NCBI GenBank assembly: GCA_963732405.1
Contig: CAVSZG010000001.1
Coordinates: 372,001 to 436,000 of the forward strand
Source: JAUIAI01 sp963732405
Lineage (GTDB): Bacteria; Pseudomonadota; Gammaproteobacteria; Burkholderiales; Burkholderiaceae_E
Direction: 5' to 3'
DNA length: 64,000 nt
The position numbers were made by a program, and so were the translations under genes. Under the pieces are notes generated by a model. It made no database searches. It was not told the DNA's origin and worked only from the letters and a program-made list of their open reading frames with translations. This document shows, in pieces, positions 26,087 to 34,826 of the stretch (positions within the stretch are counted from its first letter, which is position 1; each line of letters opens with the position of its first letter).

Positions 26087-26713
26087 ATGACGGCTCGGCA
26101 ATGGTTGGGCGTGGCCTTGCTGGTGCTGGCCTATGCCTTGTTATGGCCGGGTCTGACCGAACCCATGCTCACGCTCAATGGCACAGTGGAACGAGCGGAT
26201 CTGGTCAGAATCGGCCGGCAGATCCTCAACGAAGGCACAGATCTGCCCCGATTTCTGCGCGACTTGGTCGATCGGTTCGTCGATACGATCGATGCACGCG
26301 GGACGATACCCGCCTTCAGCAAGACCAACAGCATTCTGGGTACCGCAACCGACCTGTATCGCAACGGCCATGTACCGGTGGCCGCGCTGATCGTCGTGTT
26401 CAGCGTGATCGTGCCGGCGCTCAAGGCCATCGTGCTGATTCTTGCCCAGCTACCCGTCGTGGCGCGTGCGCGGTCCAGCTTGCTGCGAATCGCCCTGGCC
26501 ACGAGCAAATGGTCGATGGCCGATGTGTTCGTGATCGCCATCTTCATTGCCTACCTGGCAGGTCGCGGCATGCAGCAAGGCGATTCACTGGTCGACTTCA
26601 AGACCGAACTCGGCGTGGGCTTCTGGTTTTTTCTGGCGTATTGTCTGGTGTCGATTGCCGGGACGCAGTTGCTGTGCTCGGCATCGCCGAAGCGCGCATC
26701 GGCTGACGAATGA
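26087..26713 (+). CDS. Paraquat-inducible protein A (PqiA) family membrane protein
   Basis: A 208-residue inner-membrane protein with four probable helices: residues about 7-27, 99-122, 142-163 and 180-200. Family markers are the KTNSILGTATDLY segment and SKWSMADVFVIAIF, close to the PqiA consensus. It is shorter than E. coli PqiA, which holds two such modules, so this is a single-module form. GGAG precedes the ATG. It is possibly part of lipid-transport or membrane-stress pathways; PqiB and PqiC partners are absent here. Its last 116 bp overlap the GyrI-like gene on the other strand. Confidence 0.82.
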   Translation: MTARQWLGVALLVLAYALLWPGLTEPMLTLNGTVERADLVRIGRQILNEGTDLPRFLRDLVDRFVDTIDARGTIPAFSKTNSILGTATDLYRNGHVPVAALIVVFSVIVPALKAIVLILAQLPVVARARSSLLRIALATSKWSMADVFVIAIFIAYLAGRGMQQGDSLVDFKTELGVGFWFFLAYCLVSIAGTQLLCSASPKRASADE

Positions 26714-27299
26714 TCGTCTTCCAGCGGGCCGGGTCGGCGCGGCGGATGTCGCTCAGATAAATTTCGTGGTGCTTGCCAGTCTTCACACCCTGCCCATCGA
26801 TGAAGCGATGCACCCGCTCGATGGTCGGACCTTCATCGGTGAACGGGCCGACATGGAGCACCTGGGCGCAAAGCCCCTCCTCAACGGTTTCGAGCCGCAA
26901 GCGATCAATCGCGGGCAAGGCCTTCATCACTTTGACCTTGCTGATGGCGTCACTGATGACGCTGTCGGCAACAAAGGCCGGCTGCATGATCATCATCGTC
27001 CATTGCCAGCTCGACCGGTCATTGGCAACGAAGGCCGATAAGTCGTCGGCCCACCAGAGCCCCTCGAGCGGCATGACACCATAGTCGGGCCCGGAGGGGC
27101 TGTTCCTGATCATGAACTTGGCCGTGTATGACACCGAGAACAAGGCCTCGACCGCCTGCGCATAGGCGGGCGTGGTGTTCGGATCGCCCCGGCCATCGAT
27201 CATCAAATAGCGCAGCGGTGGCACGTCGACCGGCACCACCTGCCTGGCCGAAGCCTGATACAGATGCCTGAGCTGCTTCTTCAGGTCGATCTTGTCCAT
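26598..27299 (-). CDS. GyrI-like small-molecule-binding domain protein
   Basis: A 233-residue protein of the GyrI-like (SOUL/AraC effector) fold, with PLRYLMIDGRGDP near residue 27, YGVMPLEGLWW, and the EGLCAQVLHVGPFTDE strand. It ends in the usual KHHEIYLSDIRR...WKTIIRQP segment at about residue 200. The remaining 32 residues, rich in Ser, Thr and Arg, are encoded antisense to the end of pqiA and have no family match, so they look like read-through after loss of the ancestral stop. Stand-alone members may bind drugs or act in stress responses. Confidence 0.8.
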   Translation of the reverse strand: MDKIDLKKQLRHLYQASARQVVPVDVPPLRYLMIDGRGDPNTTPAYAQAVEALFSVSYTAKFMIRNSPSGPDYGVMPLEGLWWADDLSAFVANDRSSWQWTMMIMQPAFVADSVISDAISKVKVMKALPAIDRLRLETVEEGLCAQVLHVGPFTDEGPTIERVHRFIDGQGVKTGKHHEIYLSDIRRADPARWKTIIRQPMRASAMPSTATASRQSTPDNTPEKTRSPRRVRS

Positions 27300-27340
27300 C
27301 GGGAATCAAGACAATGATGAGGATCGCACCAGCGCAGCGT

Positions 27341-27682
27341 TCACCGCAAAGCCGCCTCGTGCACCAGCGCCCTCACGGCTGGATCATTCGCCCGACGGCT
27401 CCCATCGAACTTAGCATGGCGCATCGCCTTGCCCGTTCCCTCGAGCAGACCGGATGGATCACTGAGCGATGCACCCTGTTGAAATCCCAGCAAGGCATAT
27501 GACCGGGTGCTGTGCAGGTAACAGAACAGGCCACGCGCATTGGCGTAACAGGGGCGATTCCATTTGATCGATTCAGTGGCCGCCGGTTCGATCGCCATGA
27601 TCATGTCGCGAAGTTCGAGCAGGATCTTGCGCTGGGAGGGTTCCACCGCTGCGAACCAGTCATCGGTGTCTTTTGAGGGCAT
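27341..27682 (-). CDS. DUF1801 family protein
   Basis: A 113-residue protein with the family's layout: LLELRDMIMAIEPAATESIKW, then RGLFCYLHSTRSYALLGFQQGA and a GTGKAMRHAKF end. AGGAG lies nine bases before the ATG. Members of this YdhG-like family are uncharacterised, often near stress genes. It is on the same strand as the GyrI-like gene 41 bp away, so the two may be co-transcribed. Confidence 0.85.
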   Translation of the reverse strand: MPSKDTDDWFAAVEPSQRKILLELRDMIMAIEPAATESIKWNRPCYANARGLFCYLHSTRSYALLGFQQGASLSDPSGLLEGTGKAMRHAKFDGSRRANDPAVRALVHEAALR

Positions 27683-27768
27683 AAGCCAATCTCCTGAGAG
27701 TAATGCAGACGCCTGATTTCAACCGTGGCAGATCATGATCGACGACCCCTCCACAAGCATCGCGATTG

Positions 27769-28245
27769 TCAGGATGACATCGTCAGCACGGGTTCACAGC
27801 GAACCTCGGTCAGCACCGAGTTGGCAATGAAACACTCCTCATGGGCTTGATGATGCATGGCGATGAACACCTCCTGAGTTGGCCGGGCGTCTCCCGGGAA
27901 TGTAACCTCGGGGTGCAGTGTGACGACCGCCATCGCGAGCTTGCCCCTGGCATTACGACGCATGATGCCCTGAGCCTGATCCACATATTGGTCAACGCAA
28001 AAGCCCCGGCCGGCGGCGATCGACAGAAACCACAACATATGGCAGCTGGACAACGATGCCACGAAAGCCTCCTCCGGATCAAGCGCCGAAGGGTCAGAGT
28101 ATGGTAGCTTGACCACCCACGGCGAGGATGAGCCCGGCACGGTCAGGCCGCCGTCGAACGTGATCTCATGGCGTCTGCTGTATTGATTGTCCACGAAGAC
28201 CTGCTCGCCCCGTGTCCAGATCAGGTGTGAGGTATAGGCATGCAT
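27769..28245 (-). CDS. OsmC/Ohr family peroxide-reducing protein
   Basis: A 158-residue protein with both redox cysteines of the family: one in ASLSSCHMLWFL (about residue 88) and one in EECFIANSVL (about residue 144). It would reduce organic hydroperoxides with thiol or lipoyl partners in the cytoplasm. The ATG at 28245 gives the usual start; the reading upstream to 28380 overlaps the permease gene and lacks similarity. A strong Shine-Dalgarno is not seen. Confidence 0.87.
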   Translation of the reverse strand: MHAYTSHLIWTRGEQVFVDNQYSRRHEITFDGGLTVPGSSSPWVVKLPYSDPSALDPEEAFVASLSSCHMLWFLSIAAGRGFCVDQYVDQAQGIMRRNARGKLAMAVVTLHPEVTFPGDARPTQEVFIAMHHQAHEECFIANSVLTEVRCEPVLTMSS

Positions 28246-28307
28246 GAGAAGCTCACTGAAATAGAGAGGTTCGTGCGAAGACGGTCCGACAATAACAGGG
28301 TCTGATG

Positions 28308-29450
28308 TCAGTCCAGCGTACGGCGATACCGGATCAGGGCTAGCGCCGCCGCCGCCACGGTAAAGCCGAGCAGCGGCCACAGCTCGGGCAGCAGCTCGGT
28401 CATGCCATTACCCTTGAGCATGATGCCACGCACGATGCGCAAGAAGTGGGTGAGCGGAAGCAACTCGCCCAGGCTCTGTGCCCAGTCGGGCATACCGCGA
28501 AACGGGAACATGAAACCCGACAACAGCAACGAGGGCAGAAAGAAAAAGAAAGTCATCTGCAGGGCCTGAAGCTGATTTTGCGCCAGGGTGGAGAAGGTGA
28601 ATCCGACCGCGAGGTTGGCGAGCATGAAACCGCCGATCATCAGGATCAGCAACAGGTAGCTGCCTGCCATGGGAACCGCGAACAGCAGGTGTGCGGTCAA
28701 CAGGATCACGCCGAATTGCACATAGCCGATCACGACATAGGGCACGATCTTGCCGAGCATCACCTCGATGGGCCTAACCGGCGTGGCCAACAGGTTCTCG
28801 ATGGTGCCGCGCTCACGCTCGCGGGTCATGGCCAGGCCCGTGAGCATCACCATCGTCATGGTCAGTATCGTGCCGATCAGGCCTGGCACGATGTTGTAGC
28901 GCGACAGACCTTCAGGGTTGTAGCGACGATGCACGCGCAATTCGAATGGCAGTGTTGCCGGCTGGGGCGGTGCGAGCACACCCTGCAGATCGGCCGACAA
29001 GGCCTGCTGGCCGACCGGCCCCAATGCCGCCACCGCATTGGCCGCCGCGCTCGGATCGGTTGCATCGACACTGACCAGCACGGCGGGTTGTTCACCGCGC
29101 ACGATGCGCCGCGTGAAGTCAGGTGGAATCACGATCAGGAACTGCGCCTGACCCGCGGCGATGAGGGCATCACCATCCTGCTCGCTCGCCGGTGTGTGCA
29201 CGATCCGGAAGTAACCGGTGTTCTGCAGCGCGGCGCTCAGGCTTCTGGCCATCGGCCCGGTGTCGTGACTCACCAGCGCCGTCGGCAGCTGCCTGGGGTC
29301 GGTGTTGATCGCATAACCAAACAGGATCAGTTGCAGTACGGGTACCCCCACGGCCATGGCGAAGGTTAGTCGGTCACGCAGCATCTGCTGAAACTCTTTC
29401 AGGAAGACCGCCCAGACCCGGGTCGGGCTCAGCGACAACCAGGTCTTCAT
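28308..29450 (-). CDS. ABC-2 type exporter permease (YbhR/YhhJ-like)
   Basis: A 380-residue permease. One helix near residue 30, a periplasmic domain of about 130 residues, then five helices between residues 180 and 370. Family markers are MTRERERGTIENLLATPVRP and the FMFPFRGMPDWAQSLGELLPLTHFLR loop region before the last helices. Its ATG overlaps the stop of the ATPase gene (ATGA). With the ATPase and the HlyD protein it would form a small-molecule or drug exporter. Confidence 0.92.
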   Translation of the reverse strand: MKTWLSLSPTRVWAVFLKEFQQMLRDRLTFAMAVGVPVLQLILFGYAINTDPRQLPTALVSHDTGPMARSLSAALQNTGYFRIVHTPASEQDGDALIAAGQAQFLIVIPPDFTRRIVRGEQPAVLVSVDATDPSAAANAVAALGPVGQQALSADLQGVLAPPQPATLPFELRVHRRYNPEGLSRYNIVPGLIGTILTMTMVMLTGLAMTRERERGTIENLLATPVRPIEVMLGKIVPYVVIGYVQFGVILLTAHLLFAVPMAGSYLLLILMIGGFMLANLAVGFTFSTLAQNQLQALQMTFFFFLPSLLLSGFMFPFRGMPDWAQSLGELLPLTHFLRIVRGIMLKGNGMTELLPELWPLLGFTVAAAALALIRYRRTLD

Positions 29451-30455
29451 CGGCCTGCCGCCACTGCGGCCGCGAAGTTGTCCGGCGTTCGGCCGATCAG
29501 ACTGATGAACACATCCTCCAGATTCGGCTCGGTCCGCGACCAGCGCAGCGCATCCCGGCTGCGCACCGGCGCAATCGCGCGTTCCAATGCAGCGGCATCC
29601 TGCCCTGTCACGTGGATTTCACTGCCGAATGCCGCCACGGACAACACTCCGGGTGCCCCACGCAACTCGTCAACCAGTCGACGCAAGCTCTCGCTGCCCT
29701 GACCCTCGCGCGCTCGTACCCCCCAGACGGTGAGGCCGGCCTGCGCGATGATCTCGGTTTCCGTACCCCGTGCGAGCACGCGGCCATAGGCGATGTAGAC
29801 CAGTTCATGACAGCGCTCGGCTTCATCCATGTAATGCGTCGACACGAGCACGGTGATGCCCTGAGCCGCCAGACCGTGGATCTCATCCCAGAAATCGCGC
29901 CTGGCCTTGGGGTCGACGCCGGCGGTCGGCTCGTCCAGCAACAACAGCCGCGGTTCATGCAGCAGACAGGCGGCCAGCGCGACTCGCTGTTTCCAGCCTC
30001 CCGAGAAGCGTGCCGGCCAGTTGCTGCTGGCGGGTACTCAGGCCAAGGCGTTCGAGCGCTTCATCGACCCTGGCTCGGCGACGGTCGAGTTCGAACAGCC
30101 GTGCGATGAAATCCAGGTTCTGGCGGATCGACAAGTCTTCATACAGACCGAAGCGCTGCGTCATGTAGCCCACCTGACGCCTGATGGCGGCCGTGTCCTG
30201 ACGCAGATCCAGGTCCAGGCACCGACCCTGACCCTCGTCGGGGGTCAGCAGTCCGCACAGCATCCGGATCATCGTGGTCTTGCCACTGCCATTGGGCCCC
30301 AAAAAGCCGCAGATCCGACCGGTCCGTACCTGCAGGTCGACGTGATCCACGACAGCACGACCGTCATAACGTTTGGTCAGGCCCTGGACATCGATGGCCC
30401 AGCGTGGGCCCGCCGCCACTGGCAAAGCCGATCCGTGGGCCGGCCGATCACTCAT
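29447..30455 (-). pseudogene. ABC exporter ATPase, frameshifted
   Basis: The first frame (30455 down to about 30010) contains Walker A FLGPNGSGKTTMIR and the Q-loop YMTQRFGLYEDLS. The second frame (to 29447) has Walker B LLLLDEPTAGVDP and the STHYMDEAERC switch region. The signature motif LSGG-W-K lies exactly at the break: deleting one of the two A bases at 30006-30007 (plus strand) restores it and joins the frames into about 335 residues. As read, no intact ATPase is made and the exporter would be inactive; a one-base sequencing error is an equally good explanation. Confidence 0.88.
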
Positions 30456-30471
30456 CGCCGCGGTTCCGGAT

Positions 30472-31476
30472 TCATGGCGGCAATCGCGAGGCCGCGGAGG
30501 GGTCGGGCGGGCGTGACACGTCGACCGGTTGCCCCGGGCGCAGCCGCGTCGAATCGCGGGTCTGCACGGCCTGAGCCTCGACCATGAACACCAGGCGCGC
30601 CCGCTGGGCATTGGAATAGATCACCGGTGGCGTGTATTCGGGTTGAGTCGCGATTCGGGTCAGGCGAGCGTCGATCGGCACACCACAACCATCGCAGGAC
30701 ACTTGAACACCCTGCCCTGGTGCCAGGCCGGCGACTGCCGATTCGGGTACAAAAAAGCGGATGACTCTGGCATGAGGGGGCAGCAATGCCATCACGGGCC
30801 GGGTCGGGTTCACATATTCGCCAACTCGGAAATACACATCATCGACCACGCCAGTCACTGGTGCCATCTGATCAGTCTGCTGTTCCTGCCAGGCTGCCTG
30901 ATCCAGGGCGTGCCGCGCCGCCTGCGCATTGGCCAGCGCGGCTTCCTGCTGGGCGCTACGGGCCGGTGAGTCGGCCACGCGCAGCGCCGCCTCCAGTTCA
31001 AGCACCTGGGCGCCGGCCCGCGCTGCGGCGGCGCGCGCATCATCCAGCCTGGCCGCGGAGATGAAGCCCTGTGTCTTGAGCTGGTTCTGTCGTCGCAGTT
31101 CCGCCTCGGCCAGGCGGGACAAGGCTTTCGCCTGTTCGAGCTGGGCGCGCGTGATGGCGATCTCGTCGGGCCGGCGCCCGCTTTGCGTGTCCATCGCCTG
31201 AGCCTGCGCCGCACTGGCCCGCGCTGCAGCCTCGGCCACGGCCGCACTGGCCTGCGCATCATCGATGCGGAACAAGAGCTGTCCGGCCGTGACCTGCTCA
31301 CCCCGCTGCACCGCCAGCTCGGTAAGCGTGCCGGCCACTGGCGCGGCGATGCGCACATACTCACCCTCGACATAACCAGACCAATGATCCGGCACCACGC
31401 TCGGCGAGCAACCGCCCGACGCAGCCAGCGACAGGCAGGCTGCGAGCACCATCCGTGATCGGGCGAGGGTCGCCAA
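30472..31476 (-). CDS. HlyD-family periplasmic adaptor protein (YbhG-like lipoprotein)
   Basis: A protein of about 334 residues with a lipobox (LAASGGC near residue 23), pointing to a lipid-anchored periplasmic adaptor. Residues 40-75 and 185-260 form the split lipoyl/barrel domain (VRIAAPVAGTLTELAV, QMAPVTGVVDDVYF), separated by a long Ala/Gln/Arg-rich coiled coil of about 110 residues. The start is the TTG at 31476, which keeps the positively charged signal n-region; an ATG at 31452 is the alternative. It heads the export operon and would link the ABC-2 pump to an outer-membrane channel. Confidence 0.88.
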   Translation of the reverse strand: MATLARSRMVLAACLSLAASGGCSPSVVPDHWSGYVEGEYVRIAAPVAGTLTELAVQRGEQVTAGQLLFRIDDAQASAAVAEAAARASAAQAQAMDTQSGRRPDEIAITRAQLEQAKALSRLAEAELRRQNQLKTQGFISAARLDDARAAAARAGAQVLELEAALRVADSPARSAQQEAALANAQAARHALDQAAWQEQQTDQMAPVTGVVDDVYFRVGEYVNPTRPVMALLPPHARVIRFFVPESAVAGLAPGQGVQVSCDGCGVPIDARLTRIATQPEYTPPVIYSNAQRARLVFMVEAQAVQTRDSTRLRPGQPVDVSRPPDPSAASRLPP

Positions 31477-31486
31477 GCCCTGCGCC

Positions 31487-32602
31487 TCAGGCTCCAGCCG
31501 TCAGGCGTGCGTAGTCCGTATAACCTTCCGGGCCTTTGCTGTAGAAGGTCGCGCGGTTATAAGGAGTGAACGACGCGCCCTGGCGGATGCGTTCCGGCAG
31601 ATCGGGATTACTGATGAAATACCGACCGAATGCGATCGCATCCGCATCCCCATCGGCGATCATCTCGGCCGCCGTATCAGCCTTGAAGTTCCCAGCGGTG
31701 ATCAGCACGCCGGACCATAACGGGCGAAACAATTGCGCGGCCGACGGCAAGCCCTCATGGTCGACCTCCTTCTGTCCGGCGCCACTGGCGCGAGGCTCGA
31801 TCAGGTGCAGATAAGCCAGTTTCAGATCATTGAGCTGCTCGATGAGCGCCGTATACAGCGGCAGCGGTTCATCTTCCCCGCTGTCATTGGCAATGCCGAA
31901 GGGCGATAGCCGGATGGCCACTCGCTGGGCACCGATCGCATCGACCAGGGCCTGCGTGATCTCGATGACCAGACGACAACGATTGGCGATCGACCCACCA
32001 TAGGCGTCGGTGCGACGATTGGTGCGGCTCTGCAGGAATTGTTCGAGCAGATAGCCATTGGCCGAATGAATCTCCACGCCGTCGAAGCCCGCGTCGATCG
32101 AATGACGCGCAGCCTGCACATACCGTTCGATGAGCGCGGGAATCTCGCCGGTATCGATCGCACGCGGAACTGGTGCCGGCACGCGCTGATGATCGGCCGT
32201 GCTCACCTCGACCCGCGCGGCCACGGCCGAGGGCGCAATCGGCAGGCCGCCACCCGGTTGATGCGACGGGTGAGAGAGACGCCCCATGTGCCAGAGTTGC
32301 TGGAAGAACACCCCGCCCGCCGCGTGGACGGCCTGGGTGATCGGCTGCCAGGCACGGACCTGCTCGCCCGTCCAGATGCCTGGTGCCCCGGGAATGCCGA
32401 TCGCATCCTGGGAGATCGGCGATGCTTCGGCAATGAGCAATCCGCCGCGACTCGCGCGCTGGCCATAGTACTCGGCCATCATGGCATTGGCGAGATTCCC
32501 CGGCATGGTGGCGCGAACCCGCGTGAGCGGTGCCATCACGACGCGGTGGGCGAGTTCATGCCGGCCGATCGTCAACGGCGTGAACAAGGTGGTGTTGCTC
32601 AT
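31487..32602 (-). CDS. Old Yellow Enzyme family NADH:flavin oxidoreductase (NemA-like)
   Basis: A 371-residue FMN-dependent ene-reductase. It shows the N-terminal VMAPLTRVRA motif with the FMN-contacting Thr, the substrate-anion-binding pair in EIHSANGYLLEQF (His, Asn), the proton-donor Tyr in the same stretch, and SNPDLPERI near the end. It reduces activated alkenes and nitro-esters in the cytoplasm. AGGAG precedes the ATG at 32602. It lies 10 bp upstream of the HlyD start on the same strand, so it may be expressed with the exporter as a detoxification unit. Confidence 0.93.
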   Translation of the reverse strand: MSNTTLFTPLTIGRHELAHRVVMAPLTRVRATMPGNLANAMMAEYYGQRASRGGLLIAEASPISQDAIGIPGAPGIWTGEQVRAWQPITQAVHAAGGVFFQQLWHMGRLSHPSHQPGGGLPIAPSAVAARVEVSTADHQRVPAPVPRAIDTGEIPALIERYVQAARHSIDAGFDGVEIHSANGYLLEQFLQSRTNRRTDAYGGSIANRCRLVIEITQALVDAIGAQRVAIRLSPFGIANDSGEDEPLPLYTALIEQLNDLKLAYLHLIEPRASGAGQKEVDHEGLPSAAQLFRPLWSGVLITAGNFKADTAAEMIADGDADAIAFGRYFISNPDLPERIRQGASFTPYNRATFYSKGPEGYTDYARLTAGA

Positions 32603-33089
32603 CGGGTCATTCTCCTGGTGGTCCGGGCGCATGGACTCGCACCCGGTGGTATGAAAGTGAGATTGTTCGTCGAGTCAATCGGCAGATGACCGGGCCGACT
32701 TCCGTAAATTATGGATCGGGCCGTCCGCCTTGGCCAGACGCATCGGTCAGGCCTCCCGGCGAAATGCCGCAACGGTCGGCGACAGCGCGGTGACCGCGCG
32801 GTGACCGCAGACGACCTTGAGTCTCAGGCATAGTGACTGCTACAAGCGGTCGACGTGGTCAAATCAGCCGCCGTATGCCACCCACCCGTGCGCGGGTAAC
32901 GGGGCAGCGAATCAGCGATCCATCATAGGATGCGATGGGGCGCTCGCCCTCTGGTGTGACGTCCAGGCTCACGAGGAATAGCGGTGCGGATTGATGCTTT
33001 ATCACCCTCGGCAACACACGAATGGCCACCCACCAGGTCGACGTCGGGTCGAACCCGGCCGCCGCCTCAAACATTGGGGCGGCCAAATC
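32603..33089. other. Gene-free stretch with a tandem palindromic repeat
   Basis: Nearly 490 bp between divergent oye and PAP2 genes. No plausible protein was found. It holds two adjoining copies of an 11-bp palindrome at 32787-32808. A long open frame covers 32859-34097 on the minus strand, but it lacks any family-like residues and overlaps two real genes. Promoters of both flanking genes must lie here. Confidence 0.45.
32787..32808. repeat. Tandem 11-bp palindromes, operator-like
   Basis: GCGGTGACCGC is repeated twice without a gap. Each copy is itself a perfect palindrome around a central base, so the pair has one face per helical turn, as for cooperative binding of a dimeric repressor. 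No regulator gene adjoins it. Confidence 0.5.
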
Positions 33090-33788
33090 ATGCGTGACGG
33101 CGTCCAGACCTGGACCCTGATGTCCATTGCCGGGCTTGCCGGTGCGGCATTCCTCTTTGTCGGAATCGCCGATGCCGTGCTCGAGGGTGGCACGCACCGA
33201 TTCGACACTTGGCTGCTGTTGAGCCTGCGTCATCCGGCCGATCCGACCGACCCGCTCGGACCGGCCTGGTTTGAAGCGACGATGCGCGACATCACGGCCC
33301 TCGGTAGTACGACGATTCTGGTCTTCGTTTCCCTGGCGGCCATCGGCTACGCTCTGATGATGGGCATGCGCCATGCGGCCGTTGCCATTGCCGCCGCCAC
33401 CTTTGGCGGGATCGCGCTCAGCCATGCACTCAAATGGGGGTTTGATCGGCCGCGTCCCGATCTGGTGCCACATGGCACCCTGGTATTGAGCCAGAGCTTT
33501 CCGAGTGGCCATGCCATGCTGTCCGCCATCGTCTACCTGACGCTCGGCGCGATGCTCGCACGCACCCAGAATAGCCCGCAGGTCAAGGCTTACCTGTTTG
33601 CGTTGGCCGCCATGTTGACCTTGTTCGTGGGCGTGAGTCGCGTTTACCTTGGGGTGCACTGGCCCAGCGATGTGTTGGCCGGCTGGAGCCTGGGGGCGGC
33701 CTGGGCCCTGATCTGGCAGGTGATCATGCTGCGTCTTTCGCGCCGTGGCGGCATCGAGGCACCTGCCAGCCTTCGAGCACGTGACTAG
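33090..33788 (+). CDS. PAP2-family membrane phosphatase
   Basis: A 232-residue membrane enzyme with six hydrophobic helices. The three phosphatase motifs are present: KWGFDRPRPDL, SFPSGHA and SRVYLGVHWPSDVLAGW, with the catalytic histidines in the second and third. These enzymes dephosphorylate undecaprenyl pyrophosphate or lipid phosphates on the periplasmic side. The ATG at 33090 is chosen because the first helix starts soon after; an earlier in-frame ATG at 32991 adds a basic, family-unlike leader. The stop overlaps the sugar-permease stop by four bases. Confidence 0.9.
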   Translation: MRDGVQTWTLMSIAGLAGAAFLFVGIADAVLEGGTHRFDTWLLLSLRHPADPTDPLGPAWFEATMRDITALGSTTILVFVSLAAIGYALMMGMRHAAVAIAAATFGGIALSHALKWGFDRPRPDLVPHGTLVLSQSFPSGHAMLSAIVYLTLGAMLARTQNSPQVKAYLFALAAMLTLFVGVSRVYLGVHWPSDVLAGWSLGAAWALIWQVIMLRLSRRGGIEAPASLRARD

Positions 33789-34807
33789 CCAGCCGAAATC
33801 TGCTGTGATTCGCGCAGGTTCTGCGCATACACGTTGATGATCAGCGCGATCAGCAAGATCAGGCCGCGGATCAGGATCTTCAGGAAGCTGTCGATCTGCA
33901 CATGATCCAGGCCGTTGTTCAGCACACCCAGCACGGACAGGCCCACGATGGTGTTGCCAATGCCGCCCCGACCACCGAACAGGCTGGTACCGCCCACCAC
34001 CACGGCGGCGATCGAATCGAGCAGAAAGCCGTCGAACTCGTTCTGCTGGGCGCTGCCGAAATGCGCCACACCCAGCATGCCCGCCACACCTGCACACACA
34101 GCCGAGATGACCATGACGGCGGCGAGCACCAGCTTGACATTCACACCCGAGTACTCGGCCGCCTCACGATTGCCCCCGACCATATAAACATACCGGCCAA
34201 AGCGCGTATGGGCGAGCACCACATGGCCGACCAGCAGGAAGATCGCGAGCACGATGACCAGGATCGGTATGCCGGCCACCGAACCGGACCCCAGTGTGGT
34301 GACTGCCGGCGGTACCGCATAGAGAATCTGGCCTCGCACCAGTAAGGCACAGATACCAGCGCCGATCTGCATCATCGCCAGGGTCATGATGAACGACGGA
34401 ATGCCGATGACCGTCAGGCCGAAGGCATTGATCGCACCGAGCATCACGCAGACGAGCAGCGCCATCGCAATGGCTGCCCAACCGGGCATGGGCACGTTGG
34501 CCACGTTGATGTAGGACTCCTGCATGGTGAAGTAGGCCACAGCAATGCCGGTGGCATTGGCGATCGCAGCAAACGACAGGTCGATCTCGGCGCACAGAAT
34601 CACGAAGGTCAGTCCGACGGCCATGATCCCGGTGATCGAGATCTGCGTCAGGATGTTCGCCATGTTTCCCCAGGTGAGAAACGAGGGGCTGGCCAGACTG
34701 AAGAACACCAACAGGGCGATCAAGGTGGCAAAGGGCGCGATGTTGCGCATCTGGTTGCGCAAAAATGCGCCGGTCCTGGACGGCGTGCCCGGGTTCGTGG
34801 TCGTCAT
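33785..34807 (-). CDS. Ribose-type sugar ABC transporter permease
   Basis: A 340-residue RbsC-like permease with eight to ten helices. Family markers are TGIMAVGLTFVILCAEIDLS near residue 60 and GGTSLFGGRGGIGNTIVG near residue 275. The EAA-like contact is not separate, as usual in this family. It is the last gene of the binding protein-ATPase-permease operon, 19 bp after the ATPase stop. The carbohydrate is unknown. Confidence 0.93.
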   Translation of the reverse strand: MTTTNPGTPSRTGAFLRNQMRNIAPFATLIALLVFFSLASPSFLTWGNMANILTQISITGIMAVGLTFVILCAEIDLSFAAIANATGIAVAYFTMQESYINVANVPMPGWAAIAMALLVCVMLGAINAFGLTVIGIPSFIMTLAMMQIGAGICALLVRGQILYAVPPAVTTLGSGSVAGIPILVIVLAIFLLVGHVVLAHTRFGRYVYMVGGNREAAEYSGVNVKLVLAAVMVISAVCAGVAGMLGVAHFGSAQQNEFDGFLLDSIAAVVVGGTSLFGGRGGIGNTIVGLSVLGVLNNGLDHVQIDSFLKILIRGLILLIALIINVYAQNLRESQQISAG

Positions 34808-34826
34808 CGTTTTGCCACCTTCTGGT

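Noticed and set aside
32859..34097. 412-residue open frame on the minus strand
   Set aside because: Runs antisense through the PAP2 gene and out of frame into the sugar permease gene; no recognisable residues.
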